This document shows positions 61,749 to 64,000 of a stretch of DNA of 64,000 nucleotides, piece after piece. A model generated the notes under the pieces. The model was not told where the DNA came from. It did no database searches and saw nothing but the letters and a program-made list of their open reading frames with translations. Origin of the DNA: Chryseobacterium indologenes (GTDB lineage Bacteria > Bacteroidota > Bacteroidia > Flavobacteriales > Weeksellaceae); NCBI RefSeq assembly GCF_002025665.1, contig NZ_CP018786.1, forward strand, positions 3,472,001 to 3,536,000. The letters run 5' to 3'. Within the stretch, counting starts at the first letter, position 1. Every line of letters starts with the position of its first letter. The translations under genes were made by a program, and so were the position numbers.

Positions 61749-61937
61749 ATGAGAAAAAGTTTTATAACGGCTGATCAAGGGGGAAAATTAGTATTAAAGT
61801 CGGTTAAACTGACACAGCCACTCGTAAAGCCAGAGATTAAAGAAGCGGTAATTCCTTCTGTAGAAGCGGAAGTGAATTCCAAGAAAAAAACAATTATAGC
61901 CCAACTCATTGAAAAAATTAAAATAAATAAGAGATGA
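61749..61937 (+). CDS. Small basic Reb-cluster protein
   Basis: A 62-residue Lys-rich protein (MRKSFITADQGGKLVLKSVKLTQPLVKPEI ... AQLIEKIKINKR) with a helical C-terminus. Its stop overlaps the next start by ATGA, which argues that it is translated. I do not recognise it; accessory role in the cluster inferred. Confidence 0.6.
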   Translation: MRKSFITADQGGKLVLKSVKLTQPLVKPEIKEAVIPSVEAEVNSKKKTIIAQLIEKIKINKR

Positions 61938-62761
61938 ATTATTCCTCAGTAACCAAACCCGCCAAAATTTTAAATCTGGAAAGTTTAGATGATTTAAATG
62001 AACGACTTTACCTGCTTAAAAACAATGAAATCAGTTATCTGGACACCAAAAGTGCAGAACCTAAAAAAACGGAACATAATTCGGAACGATTTGTATTTAA
62101 TCTTCAGACATCAGACATTAATCTTCAGCCTTCTTTAAGACTGGTCAACTGCATCGGCAGAGGAGGTAAAAGATACAATCACTTTCAGTCTTTTGTAGTG
62201 GAACCTAAAGATAAATCAACCGGAATTGCCGTGATCATGGTCAAGCTGGATGATCCAAAGATATTTTACTGCAATGTCAGAATTATGCCTCTTACTACCC
62301 TGAACGAAATTGCTGTTTCTGATTATGATTCAAAACTTCTTACGATCAATCTTGAAAGATCAAAATGTGTACTGAAAGCAGATATTACGATCACACCGTC
62401 TAATACGGGTGAAGCACAATATTCTGTGCATGATGTGGATGTAAGTGCCATTTCCGAACTGGTTACCCAAGATGAAATGGTGGGATTAAAAAGAGAGTTG
62501 GAATTTCAGGCCTCCAAGCTGATTGCCCATTATTTTCAGGAAATTCTGAGTATCATCGTCAATGAAGTTCCATCTGGCAATAAACCACTGATGATTCCGA
62601 ATGATTATGTCCTGACCCTTCCTCCGCATCAGTTAAAAGAAATGCTGACTGCCAGTGCTATTTCCGCATGTATAGCTTTGGAAATTACAGGATATAACGT
62701 TGTTAAAGACCTTAACCGCGACTGGAAATCTGCGTCTGCATTTATTAATTATCTGCTGTAA
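61934..62761 (+). CDS. Reb-cluster protein of unknown function
   Basis: A 275-residue cytosolic protein coupled to the preceding small gene. The N-terminal 170 residues look beta-rich (SERFVFNLQTSDINLQPSLRLVN, KCVLKADITITPSNTGEAQYSVHDVDVS), the rest is helical (LVTQDEMVGLKRELEFQASKLIAHYFQEILSIIVNEV). No catalytic motif is seen. Conserved presence between RebB genes suggests a part in R-body assembly or control; the family is not known to me. Confidence 0.75.
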   Translation: MNYSSVTKPAKILNLESLDDLNERLYLLKNNEISYLDTKSAEPKKTEHNSERFVFNLQTSDINLQPSLRLVNCIGRGGKRYNHFQSFVVEPKDKSTGIAVIMVKLDDPKIFYCNVRIMPLTTLNEIAVSDYDSKLLTINLERSKCVLKADITITPSNTGEAQYSVHDVDVSAISELVTQDEMVGLKRELEFQASKLIAHYFQEILSIIVNEVPSGNKPLMIPNDYVLTLPPHQLKEMLTASAISACIALEITGYNVVKDLNRDWKSASAFINYLL

Positions 62762-62768
62762 AGAATAT

Positions 62769-63179
62769 ATGTTTTTACCCATAAAAATAAAACGTATGCG
62801 CAGAAAAATCCGTAAGAAAGCTCCCGCTCCCAAGCCGCCTGTGCCTGTGACAGAACCTGAAATGGTAGAAAAAGAAATCATGCCTTTTGTTTTAAGACAT
62901 GAAGATGAAATCATCAATTACATCAAGGAAAAAGCCATCAAAGAGACCATGAAGTCACTGGCTCCTCTTCTGGAAAAACTTGAAGAAGCTGTAAAACAGC
63001 ATGAAGCAGCTCCTGTTCCTCTGGTCACTCCTCCACCGCCTGAAACTCCTGTAATGAATTATGAAGAACAGCTTAAAAAACTACAGGAAGCCTCAACAGC
63101 AAAGGTAAAAGAGAAAGAACTTAAAATAATGGAGCGAATGAATAAGCTGAATACAAGATTAGGCAACATCCAAACTTAG
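62769..63179 (+). CDS. Coiled-coil Reb-cluster protein
   Basis: A 136-residue protein from the ATG at 62769, eight bases after the previous stop; an ATG at 62796 (127 residues) is an alternative, and the open frame further upstream lies inside the preceding gene. A basic N-terminus (RMRRKIRKKAP) leads into a Pro-rich stretch, a long helix (DEIINYIKEKAIKETMKSLAPLLEKLEEAVKQ), a second Pro-rich stretch (PVPLVTPPPPETPV) and a final coiled coil (EEQLKKLQEASTAKVKEKELKIMERMNKL). Function unknown. Confidence 0.68.
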   Translation: MFLPIKIKRMRRKIRKKAPAPKPPVPVTEPEMVEKEIMPFVLRHEDEIINYIKEKAIKETMKSLAPLLEKLEEAVKQHEAAPVPLVTPPPPETPVMNYEEQLKKLQEASTAKVKEKELKIMERMNKLNTRLGNIQT

Positions 63180-63199
63180 AACCACCAAAACAAATAAAT

Positions 63200-63427
63200 A
63201 TGAACGAAATTGATACGATAGTTACAGGAATGTCTACCGCTGTACCTCAGGCTATTTCCACACAGGTAAGCGCACACTCCACCGGACAAATGCAGATCAA
63301 TTCTGCATTGAACCAACAACGGAATGCCATAACCGGTATCAGCCATTATGTGATGGGATTAAAAAAAATGAGTCCAAAAAATATAAAGCTCAAGCAAATG
63401 GAAGCCATTAAAAAAGAACGTTTTTAA
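63200..63427 (+). CDS. Small RebB-like protein
   Basis: A 75-residue protein whose core (TIVTGMSTAVPQAISTQVSAHSTGQMQINSALNQQRNAITG) has the short-helix, Ala/Gln-rich character and the NQQ motif of RebB proteins, but is divergent. The C-terminus is basic. Likely a minor R-body subunit; 20 bases after the preceding gene. Confidence 0.65.
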   Translation: MNEIDTIVTGMSTAVPQAISTQVSAHSTGQMQINSALNQQRNAITGISHYVMGLKKMSPKNIKLKQMEAIKKERF

Positions 63428-63889
63428 TCCAGGTCTTTAAAAACTACAGATGCGGTTTATTTCCCTGCAAAGATGAAATCCGGTGCCCTCAGCATAATAC
63501 AATCAGGTCAGCATTTATTCTCGCACCGCTTTTCAGATGCTGTCAATGCCCAAAAGCAATCATTCAGAATCCGTCTTTAGCCCAAAGGAATCCGGCATTG
63601 CCAGTATACCTGCAGCAGGAATTTATTTTTGAGACAGATATTAAAAATAAGGACCGCATCCTTTTACAAAAAAATATGCTTTAAACTCGCGCAGATTTTA
63701 CAGATAGGGTTTCAACCATTGTATTCAGAGCCACCCTCAGATCCAATTTATTCATAACCTGTTAATACCAATGCTTTTGAAATATATTCATCTGCAGGAT
63801 CTGTGGTGAGTTTAAAACTCCAACATAAAACTAGTTTACCTCAATAATTTATTAACCGAGATCAGATCTCAAAAAAAACAATTACAATT
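63428..63889. other. Intergenic stretch with an imperfect inverted repeat
   Basis: No gene in these 462 bases. TTTAAACTCGCGCAGATTTTACAGAT at 63680-63705 is nearly complementary to 63790-63816 (ATCTGCAGGATCTGTGGTGAGTTTAAA), about 85 bases apart, so a long hairpin or a small repeat element is possible. The arms resemble a CAGAT-type repeat that recurs in flavobacterial genomes. Confidence 0.5.
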
Positions 63890-64000
63890 ATGCCAGTTAA
63901 TGAACAAATCACAGACGCAGTAACGCAATCGAACGTAAAAGTAGTAGGAGAATCTCCTGCAATGGCTTTGGCCAACGTGTATCAATCTGCAGCACATTCT
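63890..64000 (+). CDS. RebB-family R-body protein (partial, runs off the edge)
   Basis: The first 37 codons of another RebB: MPVNEQITDAVTQSNVKVVGESPAMALANVYQSAAHS is a close match to the RebB consensus (QITDAVTQ.NVKV.G.SPA.A...YQ). The end lies beyond the window. It is more typical than the copy at 60962 and may be the main R-body subunit. Confidence 0.88.
   Translation, partial: MPVNEQITDAVTQSNVKVVGESPAMALANVYQSAAHS

Noticed and set aside
62700..62768. Longer start of the coiled-coil Reb protein
   Set aside because: It would overlap the preceding gene by 62 bases; ATGs at 62769 or 62796 just after that gene are more natural.

Overview
The window looks like a chromosomal segment of a Flavobacteriia bacterium, most likely Chryseobacterium or a close relative. 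The base composition is A+T-rich, several genes are preceded by a TAnnTTTG-type -7 box rather than a clear Shine-Dalgarno sequence, and there is a PKD-domain surface protein, a C10 peptidase lipoprotein and RebB (R-body) genes. The genus is an inference from gene content; no rRNA or tRNA gene was seen.

Layout. 1-2.8 kb: start of a secreted PKD protein (minus strand) and a periplasmic glutaminase. 3.4-21.9 kb: a tightly packed eight-gene operon for a polyketide-derived glycolipid. It holds two giant PUFA-type iterative synthase subunits, a free ACP, an alpha/beta hydrolase, a double glycosyltransferase, two condensation-type acyltransferases and a membrane protein. Upstream lie a promoter, a 28-bp palindrome at the expected transcription start, and a 52-codon ORF that copies the first residues of the synthase. 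22.0-28.8 kb: an AraC regulator, two small pilin-like secreted proteins, a PapD-like chaperone, a larger secreted beta-protein and a 931-residue usher-like barrel. This looks like a chaperone-usher-type fibre system, which would be unusual in Bacteroidota. A decayed copy of the end of the last glycolipid gene lies just beyond it.

29.1-44.2 kb: a defence island. A type I restriction-modification operon (hsdR-hsdM-hsdS) runs into a Septu-like ATPase/HNH pair (ptuA-ptuB). An XRE regulator, a helical orphan gene and repeat arrays follow, then mcrB-mcrC. The repeats are six ~272-bp units in an A-B-A-B-A-B pattern and a 22-bp phased array of small CTT-N3/4-AAG palindromes just ahead of mcrB. 44.3-46.6 kb: twelve ~168-bp units, each carrying inverted arms that contain GATTCCTNCGGAATGACAA and its complement. 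One unit carries a frameshifted GIY-YIG nuclease gene exactly between its arms, which suggests an undescribed inverted-repeat element and its gene-less derivatives.

46.9-59.1 kb: mostly ordinary genes: a PlsC-like acyltransferase, a secreted epoxide-hydrolase-like enzyme, ergothioneine genes (egtD, egtB) directly followed by an ABC importer (ATPase plus permease/binding-protein fusion) that fits EgtV/EgtU, a lipoprotein, a DUF3592 protein, a serine hydrolase with its XRE regulator, and a C10 cysteine peptidase. The binding domain of the importer is circularly permuted. 59.2-64.0 kb: an unrecognised 484-residue protein facing a Reb (R-body) gene cluster that runs off the right edge.
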